64,000 nt of DNA from Odontocerum albicorne (taxonomy: Eukaryota > Arthropoda > Insecta > Trichoptera > Odontoceridae): assembly GCA_949825065.1 (NCBI GenBank), contig OX463847.1, positions 38,497,042-38,561,041 of the forward strand. Reading direction: 5' to 3'. Below the pieces are notes generated by a model. That model ran no database searches and was not told the DNA's origin. It saw only the letters and a program-made list of their open reading frames with translations. Below, one piece after another: positions 45,710 through 58,600 of this stretch. The translations under genes were made by a program, and so were the position numbers. How positions within the stretch are numbered: position 1 is the first letter of the stretch; each line of letters starts with the position of its first letter.

Positions 45710-46465
45710 TGTCTTGTAATTTCATTATATAAAATATTATAGCTGTTTATATAAACTCAAATGTATCTCAGAGATTTCATTATATAAAATATTATAGCTG
45801 TTTATATAAACTCAAATGTATCTCAGAGATTTCATTATATAAAATATTATAGCTGTTTATATAAACTTAAATGTATCTCAGAGATTTCATTATATAAAAT
45901 ATTATAGCTGTTTATATTTTAGCGTTATGCTTAACTTGATACGTCGTGATGATTTTGATATGTCTTGTATTTAAAATAAATACAAAACTCAGGAATGCGG
46001 ATAAAAGTGAGAGTAAATAATCAATGAATGGTCGAGTGAATAATAATCTTTATTTGTCTACAAGTAGGTATTTTATAGTTGTGAGTGAATGCGCCCGCGA
46101 TATATACTTTGTCTCACTCCTGCGCGTGCCCTAGTATAGCGGGTAGGATATTTATTTGCCGAGACGGCGAGACAAAGTGATGCGCTCTCCCTCTACCGTG
46201 GAAAGCCGCGTATGATTTTATTTGCGAGTACACATTGTTGACGTTTCTAGTATGTGACAATTGTAGATGTCCAGAGGTTGATTCATCGGTCGTTGACCCT
46301 GTATGCTTGACAATTTATTTTGACAACAAATTATGTTTGACAATTATTTATTTAGGGACGTAGGTATCCTACAATATAAACTCAAATGTATCTCAGAGAT
46401 TTCATTATATAAAATATTATAGCTGTTTATATAAACTCAAATATATCTCAGAGATTTCTCCAAAC
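45710..46465. repeat. 55-bp tandem array split by a 456-bp insertion
   Basis: The unit gagatttcattatataaaat, attatagctgtttatataaa, ctcaaatgtatctca is present at 45717-45916, stops inside a unit, and resumes in the matching place at about 46372 for a further 1.5 units. Confidence 0.92.
45917..46372 (-). mobile_element. LTR-like insertion within the 55-bp array
   Basis: Read on the minus strand it starts TGTAGGATACCTACGTCCCT, has a TATAAAATACC box and an AATAAAG signal a short way downstream, and is richer in G and C than its flanks. The flanking array carries ATAT on both sides, as expected for a short target duplication. No internal retroelement region is present, so solo LTR is the best reading. 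Confidence 0.5.
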
Positions 46466-46664
46466 ATTTCCAATAATTCTCAGTAATTTCAGCAAATATC
46501 ACAATTTGTAATTAAAGTTAATTCGTAATTAAATTAATAGGTTTATTTACAGTAACATAATTTGTACATATATGTACGAGTATATATCTTGAAATTACAT
46601 ATATGTCTCAGGACAATGTCGGAGAAAATACATTTAAGAGAAAAGCTATCAAAAAATTTGGGCT

Positions 46665-46758
46665 AATCTCATAACGTCTCCCCAGTCAAATATACACCTC
46701 ACGAATTAAGGGCGAACCTGGCCGCAAGGACATCAAATGTTTTCAGCCCACGCCTTCG
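46665..46758 (-). repeat. Dispersed repeat D, copy 1
   Basis: gggctaatctcataacgtct, ccccagtcaaatatacacct, gaacctggccgcaaggacat, c is the reverse of 52053-52145 (gatgtcctcgcggccggact, gatgttatgagataagtcc). Confidence 0.65.
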
Positions 46759-47074
46759 TACATGTAATTTTAAAAAAAATAATGACAATAAATAAGCAGT
46801 CAACACAATCAACTCAGTTTTTTTTAAATAGATTCACCTCTAAAAAAATAGCATGCAAAGTACAATATATGTTACACATAAATCCCGCAATTACACACAC
46901 ATTCTAAGCCAAAGGAAAATTCTATTTGTTTTAGATTGCTCGTTACTGATCCTCATAGTCGAGGTCGTTACTGATCCTCATAGTCGAGGATCCACTCGCC
47001 ATTTCAACGTCAGTTCAGTTGAAAAACGAAGCTGTGCCGTGGAGTTATTGTTTCTTTCCTATTTTTTTCCCCTC

Positions 47075-47342
47075 TTTAAGTGAGCGAGCCCTTGCACACC
47101 GGCAAACTCACCGGTGTACTAGATTCGATGGCACAGATGATTGGAGTACAGTGGCATATTTTTTTTCATTGTATTTGAAAGAATACTCGTAGATATGACC
47201 GAAATTAGAGGTATTGTAATACCCCGAGTACTAGGCGGAAAAAAAACACCTTTGTCATTAGAGGGGAATAGAAAAGTGCGAGGATCGAACCGAAGACCTT
47301 ACGTACGTAAGTCCAGTGTGTTACCGCGTGGTTACCCACATA
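47075..47342 (-). mobile_element. SINE-B, near full length
   Basis: Second half taagtgagcgagcccttgca, caccggcaaactcaccggtg; body gatatgaccgaaattagagg, accccgagtactaggcgga; head complement gaggatcgaaccgaagacct, taagtccagtgtgttaccgc. Confidence 0.85.
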
Positions 47343-47344
47343 TA

Positions 47345-47920
47345 TTATGTAAACATATTATAATATGCTCGTTCGACAGGTTGGCGTCGCCATAAACGAA
47401 ACCAATAGGATGAAATAACACGGTGCTTAAAAGCAACACCAGTGGGGATAATATACCAATTGATCGGTACCTATCCACATGAGATTTGTAGAAGTGTTGT
47501 AGCTGACATAGAATGAACAAAACAAGTCCAGGATCCAAGACACTTGACCACCAGCCAGCTTTATTAGATTAAAATCCAGGAATATTTTCATGAAGAGAGC
47601 GCAATAATTTCCTCAAGATGAAACGCGTTTTCTGAAGTTGAAAGAAAAAAATACATGACGACTGGAATGAGCATTCGAAAAGGATGGCATCTGGAGACTA
47701 ACTGCTTTGGCAAGATGCAAGGTGAACATGCAGAGATGAGGTTTCTTGAACGAAAGTAGTGTTAAATGTGATTATGCAAATATACAGGAGACACGACACG
47801 TGCTGAAGTGTCCGAACATCGTAACTACATGCTCTGAGCAGGACCTGATTGAAAGGAATGATAGGGCGATGTAGTGAAAACACATGGCATAATTAATAGT
47901 TTTGACACAGAAATTAAATA
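47345..47920. other. No recognisable gene
   Basis: Short frames only; no repeat-family match seen. Confidence 0.5.
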
Positions 47921-47924
47921 ATAT

Positions 47925-48535
47925 TGTATTGTATTACACTTTTACTGTATAAAGTACAACCTGACGAATGTATAGCCATCTTGTAATATCTTCCGACCAA
48001 CCATAAAGATATTAAAGAAGCCTTGAGTGAAAATCAGACAGGAACCCTTTTAAAAATAAAACAGTCTTACCAACGAGGTCATTCCATTTATTTAAACTAA
48101 ATCAATTAAAACTTAATTTATTTATATTTTATTTTATGTTTTTTTTATTTTAAGAAGAAATATTTACAATTTGCGAAAAAACAACAGGTAATTTGATTTG
48201 GACATACAATTTTAATGGATCTGGGTGTGTTGCCTTTCATTTGTCGTGTCCCAAGTAAACAAGAATTTTGCCTGTATCTCACTGAGTACAATTATTTGGA
48301 GGTTGTAAGATAAAACCTTGTATTATAATTTCGTTTTATAAAATACAATCTGGCGGGCGTATTGCCATGTGGCCATTTTTTCAACCAACCAGAAGTTTGT
48401 TAAAAGAGGCCTTAAGTTATGTTAAAGCCACATTGGAACCTTTTTTATAAAATCTAGATTCCAACGGGAATCGAGCCCGTATACTCCATTGGAAGATGGA
48501 TGTCTTACCAACAAGACTATAGAAGTTGTTGATAC
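47925..48535 (-). mobile_element. Two SINE-A copies flanking dispersed repeat E
   Basis: 47935-48090 (tgtattacacttttactgta, taaagtacaacctgacga, tcttccgaccaaccataaag, acagtcttaccaacgaggtc) and 48315-48530 (caatctggcgggcgtattgc, aggccttaagttatg, attccaacgggaatcgagcc, gatgtcttaccaacaagact). Between them 48160-48290 is repeat E copy 2 (gaaaaaacaacaggtaattt, atggatctgggtgtg). Confidence 0.8.
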
Positions 48536-48950
48536 TATTGTATTTTTAACACTTGCCGTACGGTGATGGATAGCGAGTGATCATGACTTATATTTTATTT
48601 AATTTCTCGAAATATACTGCTTGCAGGGTCTTCATACTTTATGTATTCCTCATCGAAACCTCTATGATTTGAATGATGTCATTAGGAAACAAAACATTCA
48701 TAGTTAATTCAACAGAAATTAATGATTTTAAATCGCGAATTGACGAAATGTCAAACACTCATTCTTTTTTGACAGTTCGTTCCAGGGGTTCGTCACCAGT
48801 TTTATAATCCTGATTGTTATTTTTAATTTTTATCTGGTATGTTTTTTCTATTATCATTTTTTATCTGGTATGTTATATTGTACCATTACTCTTTTTATAA
48901 TAAATGTACATTTTATTTATAATTTCATTTTCAAAAATATAATAATTGAG

Positions 48951-50450
48951 ATGGCGGGAAATATCGACGGCGATGATAGCGATTTGGAATTTAAGGCGAC
49001 AGGCAATATATCAGAATCAGAAGATTTTGTCGAGGTACAGGATGAAGTATATTCTGATTTGGAGACGAGTGAAGAAGACGAAGAAATATTATTTACATCA
49101 AAACATGGATTCGAATGGAGTTCATTACGAGTACCACCTCAATCTTCGAGGCATCGGTCGGTTATCAAATATTCTCATCGAAGATTCTGGACTGAGAAAT
49201 TCAAGTATAAATGTACATTCCATAAAAGATATGTGTTGTCTGTTTGTAAATGAAGAGGTGGTAAAAGTGATGTTTATGAAACAAATCGTCATTTAAATCG
49301 AATTCATTCAGAAAAGAACCAACCAATATCAAAAGACGAGTTATATGAATTCATTGGAATATTGCTCGCACCTGGCAGAAATCGAACACAAAAGCTATCT
49401 TTGAGTGAATTGTGGATAAGTGAAAGTCCCTTTTGCCAGTCATTTTTCACAACAGCTCTGTCTCGAGATAGATTCATCTATATTTACAGTCATATTCGTT
49501 TTGATGATAAAGAAACCCGAGAAGAGAGATATCAGGGTTTTTTCAGATATATTAGAACCAATTAAGTGGATTTCAAAAATGTTTATGGATATGTGCAAAA
49601 GCAATTATTCTCCATCTTCGAATATAACTGTAGATGAACGTTTGCCAAACTTTAGAGAGAATTGTTCATTTCGCGTGTACATGAAGTCTAAACTTGGTAA
49701 ATATGGCATCAAAATCTGGGTTGCTGCCGACTGCGACGGCATATGACGCATAACAAATTTACAGGCTTATTCTGGTATGATAAATAATCGTAGAGAGAGA
49801 TAAATCAAGGTAACTGAGTAGTTATAGAAATGGTTCAACTGCAGTATGGCACGAACAGGAGGATAACCACAGGTATTTTTATTACCTCCATCAAATTAGC
49901 CGATAATCTTTTATTAAAAGGTTTAACTCTAACTGGCACGCTTCGAAAAAATAAAAGAGTAATCTCACTTGAATTTATACCGTCTAGAGAGAAAACAATC
50001 CATAGTAGCTGAAAATAAAATACTTGTTTCGTGTGTACCACAAAAAATAAAGCAGTATTATTATTATCCACTCAATTCAATGATGCAGAAATTGATTATT
50101 CAGAAAAACAAAAGCCACTATAGTAATTATACATCATTATAATAATACGAAAATTGGAGTAGATACGGGAGACTAAATTACTCGAGAGTACTCTTGCTCA
50201 AGGTCAACGAGAAGATGGCCTTTCCGTCTTTTTATGGAAATTATAGATATGGCTGCATTGAATGCATACCTCTTATGGATAGACAAATATCCAGAGTGGA
50301 AACAAAATAATTAATACCACCGAAGACATTTCAAAAGAGAGTTAAGTTTGGAATTGGCAATGCCCAATATCTTAAAAAGGAAAAATAGCAACAACAAGAT
50401 GCTTTTAATACAGTTTTAACATATTGTGGCGAGTCAATATCCGAAACATT
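48951..50450 (+). pseudogene. piggyBac-type transposase pseudogene
   Basis: Starts at ATG 48951 with an acidic N terminus (MAGNIDGDDSDLEFKATG, EEDEEILFTSKHG). After a frameshift near 49120-49250 come RIHSEKNQPISKDELYEFIG, LSELWISESPFCQSFF and ALSRDRFIYIYSHIRFDDKE; after another near 49530, ISKMFMDMC, NITVDERLPNF and KLGKYGIKIWV, which include a catalytic aspartate and the KYGIKIW hallmark of DDE_Tnp_1_7. Then FITSIKLADNLLLKGLTLTG, TLRKNKR, and a decayed end with MAFPSFYGNYRY-like text at about 50210. Stops and shifts make it inactive. The 3' Cys-rich domain is not clearly present. Confidence 0.92.
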
Positions 50451-50933
50451 AGTAAATAATACCCTGTTGGCACCCCGTGAGGTCCTCAAAAGAGGAAGTT
50501 GTGGGTTTTATTAAAAACATTCGAGAAAAAAAACCAGGCTATTCTGCAATATTTGTCAAACACGTGCGTGTTTAGTACGTAGAATATAGTAAAAAAAAAA
50601 GTGGTTTCATGCCCCAATTGCGATAACTTTCTCCACAGGATTAAACTTTGATTATATGATATGTTTGTCCTATTTTCAAATTTTCTGTAGTGTTTATATT
50701 TTCCAAATTGCATATATTTTATTGATTTGAATTTCGTGTTTGTTTATATATAATTTTGAATTTCGTGTTTGTTTATACTATATAAATTTCTCGCCCTAAA
50801 ACCTTGATTTTTGAATTTATATATTCATTTTATATTTTGTTTATATGTTATTTATTGTCTATATTCGAATTATGGTTTTATTGCCAAAAAAATACACGCT
50901 ACATTTTATTGTATAATTTTATGAAAAAAAATT

Positions 50934-51540
50934 AAAAGGCTGGAAATCTCTCACACGCATGCGCATTCTGAATGTTGCGCAGACCGAACGACGCAGCGTA
51001 AAAATAATATTCTTATAGAAATGCCTTTCTGTTTTAGCTCTTATTTTATCATTTCTTACCTTTATTTTATATTATTCGACATTTTATTACATAATAAAAT
51101 GATGTTTATAGCTAATAACAAAAAATAACCTAGCAGATTTTGCATAATTTTAATTTGAAACATACATGTTTAGTATACCCTCAGTGTCCAACGCCGTTAC
51201 TGGCGTAATTTTTTAGCACAGTAAGGGAAGTGTTAAAAGGTTGGAGACCTCTTTTCAGTCATGCGCATTCTGAACGTTGCGCAGACCGAACGACGCAGTG
51301 GGAAAATTATATTCGTATAGAAATGTCACTTCTCTGTTTGAACTATTATTTTATCATTTCTTACACTTATTTTATATTATTCGACATTTTATTACACAAT
51401 AAAATGATGTTTATAGCTAATTAAAAAAAAAAATTAATAGATTTTGCATAATTTTAATTTAAAACATACATTTTTAGTGTACCCTCAGTGTCCAACACCG
51501 TAACTGGCGTAATTTTTTAGCACAGTAAGGGAAGTGTTAA
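50934..51540. repeat. Two tandem copies of a 300-bp TTAA-bounded unit (piggyBac-type ends?)
   Basis: TTAAAAGGCTGG at 50934 and TTAAAAGGTTGG at 51234 start two copies sharing catgcgcattctgaa, gttgcgcagaccgaacgacg, ttcgacattttattacataa and gtgtccaacgccgttactgg. Each copy ends agcacagtaagggaagtgtt, aa, so TTAA stands at all three boundaries. TTAA is the piggyBac target, and the piggyBac pseudogene is 0.5 kb to the left. Confidence 0.8.
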
Positions 51541-51544
51541 AGGA

Positions 51545-52050
51545 AGAAAAGAAAAATACATGTTTATTTTGGAAAAAATATTTATTTAAAAAATCAAAAT
51601 AATAGATTCTCTAGAAAGTATTGTAATTTCGTATTTTTAAGTCAAATTCAAACGCAAAATTGCACCAAATACCCGTGGACAGTGTTTTTCAATATTTTCG
51701 TTATTTCAGCAATTTCTCATGTACTAAAGCGCTGGTTATTATCGATCAAAGCCTTTATCGGTGATGATCGGCCTTGTCAAGTGGACACCATCTTCAAGTG
51801 TCGTATCACCATTAAGGAATGTTTATACATTTGACAAATACAGTCACCAAAAACTGTACATACGTGTATTTTTTTAAATTTAGTTCGCATTTTTTCCTTG
51901 ACGGTAGTAAAAAAACATGAAAACAATTTATTTTGTTCCATCTTCAAAATGACGTCGAAAAACCTCTAGTAATTGAGCTTAAAATGCGATTAACCTTTTA
52001 TAAAAATATTACATAAAATCTGTGTTTTTCTTAGTCTACATGTACAAGGG
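51545..52050. other. No recognisable gene
   Basis: AT-rich; nothing recognised. Confidence 0.5.
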
Positions 52051-52052
52051 TG

Positions 52053-52148
52053 GGTGATGTCCTCGCGGCCGGACTCACCCTATATTGGTGGGGTGTATCT
52101 CAGTCAGGGGGATGTTATGAGATAAGTCCAGGTGTTGTGATAGCTTCT
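52053..52148 (+). repeat. Dispersed repeat D, copy 2
   Basis: gtgatgtcctcgcggccgga, ctcaccctat, ggggtgtatctcagtcaggg, ggatgttatgagataagtcc: same order of blocks as 46665-46758 in the opposite orientation. Confidence 0.65.
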
Positions 52149-52219
52149 CTCATAAATGTATATTCTGCTGTTTATCTCGACATATATGTGCGATTTAGGA
52201 ATGTATTTATATATCATCA

Positions 52220-52454
52220 TTGTTCTGCGAAAAACATTAAAGTCCAAATATTGAGTTTTGAGATGAATGTAATTTAAGTTTCGGAAGGCGGCGTAAAATC
52301 AAGTTATATGACTTTTCATCTTTTCATAACAGCGAAACCATATAACTTTTGGAAATAAACGTTTTTTTCATGCGTAGATATTTTTATTTTAAGTAAAATG
52401 GTATCAAAAAGTCATTTTAATAAAAAATGGACTTTAATGATTTTCGCAGAACAA
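52220..52454. mobile_element. MITE with 27-bp TIRs
   Basis: Both ends read TTGTTCTGCGAAAA, then CATTAAAGTCCA inwards with one mismatch. 235 bp, no coding sequence. It lies directly downstream of gene 4. No clear target duplication. Confidence 0.8.
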
Positions 52455-52494
52455 CAAAGACATGTACATACTATTATGTTATCAATAAATCTAT

Positions 52495-52510
52495 ATTTAT
52501 TTATTTATTT
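52495..52510 (-). terminator. Poly(A) signal region for gene 4
   Basis: Overlapping AATAAATAAATAA on the minus strand, about 100 bp beyond the TAA stop at 52607-52609. Confidence 0.5.
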
Positions 52511-52606
52511 ATACTCGTTTAGAATGAAGTTAGAAACGAAAATTTAGTTCTAACGACATCTATCCGAGAAATACGAAACGACTTTCTAGACATCCTAATA
52601 CTATCC

Positions 52607-55600
52607 TTAAACATGGTAACATTCAAAATTGTGGCAATATGCAGAAGTGGTATTGAAGTATTGTTTAGTAGGACAGTTGCGAGAAAGTGGTGTCGCATTT
52701 GGAGCCGCACATTCATAATACTTAAAACAGTTCATAGGATCATAGAAGTATCCTCTGGCTTTGCAAAGTCCATTGGAGTCAGATGCTGTCGGGATATCAG
52801 GGGGACTCTTGCAGTTCTGTCCATCGAATAACTCATTATCATTACAACGGAAGATGTGAGCAGTCATTTTTCCTCCAGCATTCAGACAAACATAGTAAAT
52901 AGCGTTATTTCCTTGGAGTACACCCATTTGTCCTAAAGAATTACATTTGGGAACCACTGTTGGGCAGGTTCCGTTGAACTTAAGTCTGCAGAGTGTCGTC
53001 TTTGGGTCGTATCTGTATCCATTTGGGCATTTCCTTTTGATTGACTTTGCTGATGGAACGCCATTTTCACCATTGCAGATGTGATAGCTGAGACAGCTGT
53101 CAGGGTCTGGAAGTATGCCTATAACGTGACATGGGAAATCTGTTGGAGATTGAAGTTCACAAAGAGGATTTGGATCAGATGAGCACATTCCCGTCGCTTC
53201 CGAGCAAGTTTCGTTAGCGCCACATGGACCTACGACTTGTTCGGTGAATGTCCCATTAGGCAAAGTTATGCAATACACCATGAGAGTACAGTTCTTGCAC
53301 ATGAGACCTGGCTTAGAGCAGTTTCTGACTGGATCTTCATAAGTTTCATGATTTCTTTCTGAGTGATATATTCTCTTTAGAAAAACATTGTCTGCAATCA
53401 CTTGGAAAGCCTAAAAAAAAAAAAATTTTTTGAAAAATAAATTCCAGAGACGGTGCATTAGATCTTCGTCCTAAGAGTAGCTTTAAATAATTGCCGTTAC
53501 AAATGTTTACTTAGCTGCTTGCGTAGCATGCTATATTAGATTAATCAATTGTCATAAGAGAGCTATTATTTTTAATGTAGCTATATCAATAAGATTACTA
53601 GTTCTGTTATAAAATTCTGTCACTATTTTCATGACTTAAACAATTTATCGCTAACCTGGCATGTACCTGAGTAAATGAAAGACAGTTTACAATCAAGAGA
53701 GTCAGTTGTCAACTTGTTAAGATTCAGTGGGGTAGTTACGAAAAGACAGTTTACAATCAAGAGAGTCAGTTGTCAACTTGTTAAGAGTCAGTGGGGTAGT
53801 TACGAAAAGACAGTTTACAATCAAGCGAGTTAGTTGTCAACTTGTTAAGATTCAGTGGGGTAGTTACGAAAACCGTGTTGCGATTATTGCCTCACACAAA
53901 GTTGGCAAAAGTACAAGCGAAATTTATAATATTTTTAAACCATTGAGTATAAATCATAGGTTAGTATTTCGTGATATAAAGCGTTATGATGAGTGCGGTA
54001 AAGTAAGACATGCTAAGAAGTGGTCGGTTCCGATCAGTTCTGACATCGACGGAGAGAATCCATCAACCAGCCACTACAACCTGCTATACTACACGTGGGG
54101 GTAGAAAAGTGAAAGGACCGGTACGTTTCGCGTAGAGACGCACCATACGCTACACTAGGAGGGGAACACTGTGGCGTCCGTATGCGCGGTCAATGACCGG
54201 CGAAACGACCTTTGCATACCTCAACAATTTGAAACAAACAAGTGCAAGGTTCACACGCCGGTCATTCAACTCACTATCAGGCGTGGTGCATTCCATGTTA
54301 TAGTGAGAAGGCAACACATCTGTCGCGCCAGTTCCCAAAACAGAATGATACCTACATACGACAATAATCATATTGTGAATGCAGAAACGAGACGGCGGTA
54401 TATCGTGCGCGCATTCCCGCACACATTCAAGAATAGTATAAATACCTACGTCTATCAATTAAATGTCTCTTTTCCGCATTGCGATCTAAGCAAGTTTTAT
54501 TTATCAACAAACCATCCTTATCATCTCTCCTAAAAAGTCATTAAAGTAAGAATCCGAAGAAATACCCTAAGAAAGCGGAAAATCATGTCAAAGGAGGTTG
54601 GAATATCCACCAGATCTACCATAAATCAAGATTGATATAATCAGATCTAGGGATGAGAGCCTATCATAGAAGCACTAGTCCCCTAACGACTACCGCTGTG
54701 AAGAATATTTGGCACCAATTATCAAAAGAACTTAATTATTAGCACTTAATTAATTATTAGCACCAATTATCGAAACTGTGCATGCCGCCATAGATGAGTG
54801 GCCCACTCGATTGAAGACATGTGTAAAAGCAAAAGATGAACATTTCGAATTACGTATTTTTTAATGTTTCTGCTAGTATTTGTTAGTTCAAAGAATTTTT
54901 TTTAAATACAAATTTTTTTTTACCTCTAATCATGAATTAGAGAATATATGGCAAAACTAACATATATTATGTTAGCTACATTTGTATTAGTAAGGAAACA
55001 TTCATTTTACTTCTAATAATGAATGACAGAATATATTGCAAAACTATATTAGCTACATTTGTATTATACTTCAGAAAATGTAGGTTGGGTCCTGCGGCGT
55101 TTTAAACGTCATGTCTCAAAGGGATGAGATAAAATGTTTTTTTTTTTACGAATCGAATCGTTTTTTTATAAATCGAAAAATTAGTTTTCTCTAAGCTGAC
55201 GTTTTAATTCCTAATTTTCATAACACTGACTTTCTAATGTATTGTATGAATTGTATCTATCTTTGAGTAGACCAAGATCCACTTTGAATTAATACTACAG
55301 TTCGGAAATTCTAGGATGAGTCCTGTGACAGCTCACAAATTTGCCCCAATACAACCTTATGTAATGTATTTACCTAAATAACTTGATATTTATAAGAATT
55401 GAGGCTTATATTAAAGTTTATAAAATAATTAAAGTTACTGAACATCGTTCCAAGGTTGTATTGGGACAAATTTGAGAGCTGCCACAGGACTCATCCTAGA
55501 ATTTCCGAACTATAATTACGAACATTTAATTTTAGGTATAAAAAAATCGAAAATCCAGTTATCGTATACCCCATTCCTAGCCAATGCAGACTAATGTGGT

Positions 55601-58600
55601 GACTTTTGACAAACGTCACCAAATATTATTTGATTTTAACAAACTGACACATTTTTGCTGATTTGTAACAAGATGTATTAATTTGTCATTATTGTTAGTT
55701 TTATATAATGTATTTACCTAAATAACTTGCTATTTATTAGAATCGAGACTTATATTAAAGTTGATAAAATAATTAAAATTACTGAACGTCGTTACAAGGT
55801 TGTATTGAGGCAAATTTGTCAACTGTTATAGGACCTGTGCTACAATTTCTGAAGTATAGTAAAGAATAATTACTTTTACCTCTAATAATGAATGACAGAA
55901 TATATGGCAAAACTAGCTACATTTGTATTCGTGAGGAATAATTACTTTTACCTCTAATAATGAGTGACAATATATGGCAAAACTAGCTACATTTGTATTC
56001 GTAAGGAATAATTACTTTTACCTCTAATAATAAATGACAGAATATATGGCAAAACTAGCTACATTTGTATTCGTAAGGAATAATTACTTTTACCTCTAAT
56101 AATAAATTACAGAATATATGGCAAAACTAGCTACATTTGTATTCGTAAGGAATAATTACTTTTACCTCTAATAATAAATTACAGAATATATGGCAAAACT
56201 AGCTACATTTGTATTCGTATGGAATAATTACTTTTATCTCTAATAATAAATGACAATATATGGCAAAACTAGCTACATTTGTATTCGTAAGGAATAATTA
56301 CTTTTACCTCTAATAATAAATGACAGAATATATGGCAAAACTAGCTACATTTATATTAGTAAGGAATAATTAAACACTCACTACATGATTTTTTATACAT
56401 TATTCATATATATTTTAAAATACCAATCCACCCAAAAAACTAGGATGATTTGTGCCATCTAATTCAATTCATTATGCAATTTAAAAAAATTTAAAAATTA
56501 AACAAAAATTTAACAATCGATCTATAATTTGAAAAGTTCCACGAAGAAACGTAACATTCATTGAACACGGTTTGGCTTAAACCAAAGCTATCTCGCAAAG
56601 GACAACCAAAAAATACATGATCTATAGTTTCATCATCCAGACCACACTCGCAGCCGGGATTCTCCACAATACCCATTCTGTAATGGCACTAACACTGTGG
56701 AGTTTTGAAGGCATTGTAAATTGTTTTTTTTTAAACACTGATTATTCCACTTTATATAGTGGTATAACCCTATCGGTTTCAAGATTTTCTTATGATGAGG
56801 TAACAACCTTGAAACCTGTAGGGTTATACCGTTATGTTAAGTGGAATAAACAGATTTAAAAAAAAAAACAAAAAACATATATCATTTTTTAAATATTGTA
56901 CACATTTTACCGTTGATGAAATCAATAAATGACCAACAATACTTTACAGTTTAACATCAACAACTAATAACTCATCGCAATCTCCATAACATTTATCATT
57001 CTCACTTACACAAAAAATATAATAAGACGTTGAGAAGACACATTCTCACTCACACAAAAAATATAATAAGACGTTGAGAAGACACATTCTCACTTACACA
57101 AAAAATATAATAAGAAGTTGAGAAGACACATTCTCACTTACACAAAAAGTATAATAAGACGTTGAGAAGACACATTCTCACTTACACAAAAAATATAATA
57201 AGAAGTTGAGAAGACACGTTGTAATAGCATAATCACCATCACGCCGCGTCCCTTACGTGGTAAGCAAAGAGAAGACAGAGAGATACCTCCAAACTTTCCT
57301 ATACATGCACACAACTTTCGCCTCCTCCATATTCATACATCTTTCATGCACAATATTCTATTATAAATACTTCTCCCTTAACCTTCATTTCAAATTTGAT
57401 CCATTTAATCCAACAATGTTTTGCTCAAACTAAAACTTCTACGTACACCTTACACTTCTTACTTGTATACTCGCTACGTCGTTTTTTTTCGAAATTTATT
57501 CTCTCCATATGTCTAAACCATTTTAAAATCCCTTTCTTCATCTTACTTAAAACATATTTATTATCCATACATTCTATCTGATGTCTTCATTCGGCCTTCT
57601 TTAATTTTTTTTATTTATTTTATACATGACAAGAATATACATCATTTGCAAAAAAACAACAGGTAAATTAATTTGGACGTACAATTTTAATGGATCTGGG
57701 TTTGTTGTCTTTCATTTGTTGGGTCCCCAGTAAACTAGGCTTTTGCCTGTATCTCACTGAGGACATAAATTGACATTACATTTTTTTTATAGTGTCCGCA
57801 TCTCTACAGAATTATTTTTACTTTTATCCTTCTTATAATTACACTATTATAATTTTAATTCTCAATTATATTTATTATATATATATGTATATTTTACTTC
57901 TACTATATTCGTACACCTCAGCATGCATACTCTCCTATTTTGTAGAATTACGGTGTATAACAGAATACGAATTACGAAAAGTAAAACCCAAAACACTTAA
58001 AAAATTACTTATATTTTACTTATGCAAATGTATAGAATTTATTATTGAAATATTAAAAGACCATTACAAACACAAAACATAAATAAATTAATAGCATTAT
58101 ATCCTTTATGGATAAAGACTGATAGAGTTTATGATTGAAATATTAATAGACCATTACAAGCACAAAACATAAATAAATCAATAGCATTATATCCTTTATG
58201 GATAAAGACTGATAGAATTTATGACTGAAATATTAATTGAGCATTACAAACACAAAACATAAATAAATCAATAGCATTATATCCTTTATGGATAAAGACT
58301 GATAGAATTTATGACTGAAATATTAATTGAGCATTACAAACACAAAACATAAATAAATCAATAGCATTATATCCTTTATGGATAAAGACTGATAGAATTT
58401 ATGATTGAAATATTAATTGACCATTGCAAACACAAAACATAAATAAATCAATAGCATTATATCCTTTATGGATAAACAATGCAAACACAAAACATAAATA
58501 AATCAATAGCATTATATCCTTTATGGATAAACAATCCTTTATGGATGCCAAACAAATGCTGTAGAAATGCGTACATTGAGAAAAATACATGGAATGACAA

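Larger units (their letters stand above)
54900..56372. repeat. About 73-bp tandem array split by a 790-bp element
   Basis: The unit gaataattacttttacctct, aataataaatgacagaatat, atggcaaaactagctacatt, tgtattcgtaag occurs about twice before 55066 and about seven times after 55857. Confidence 0.94.
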
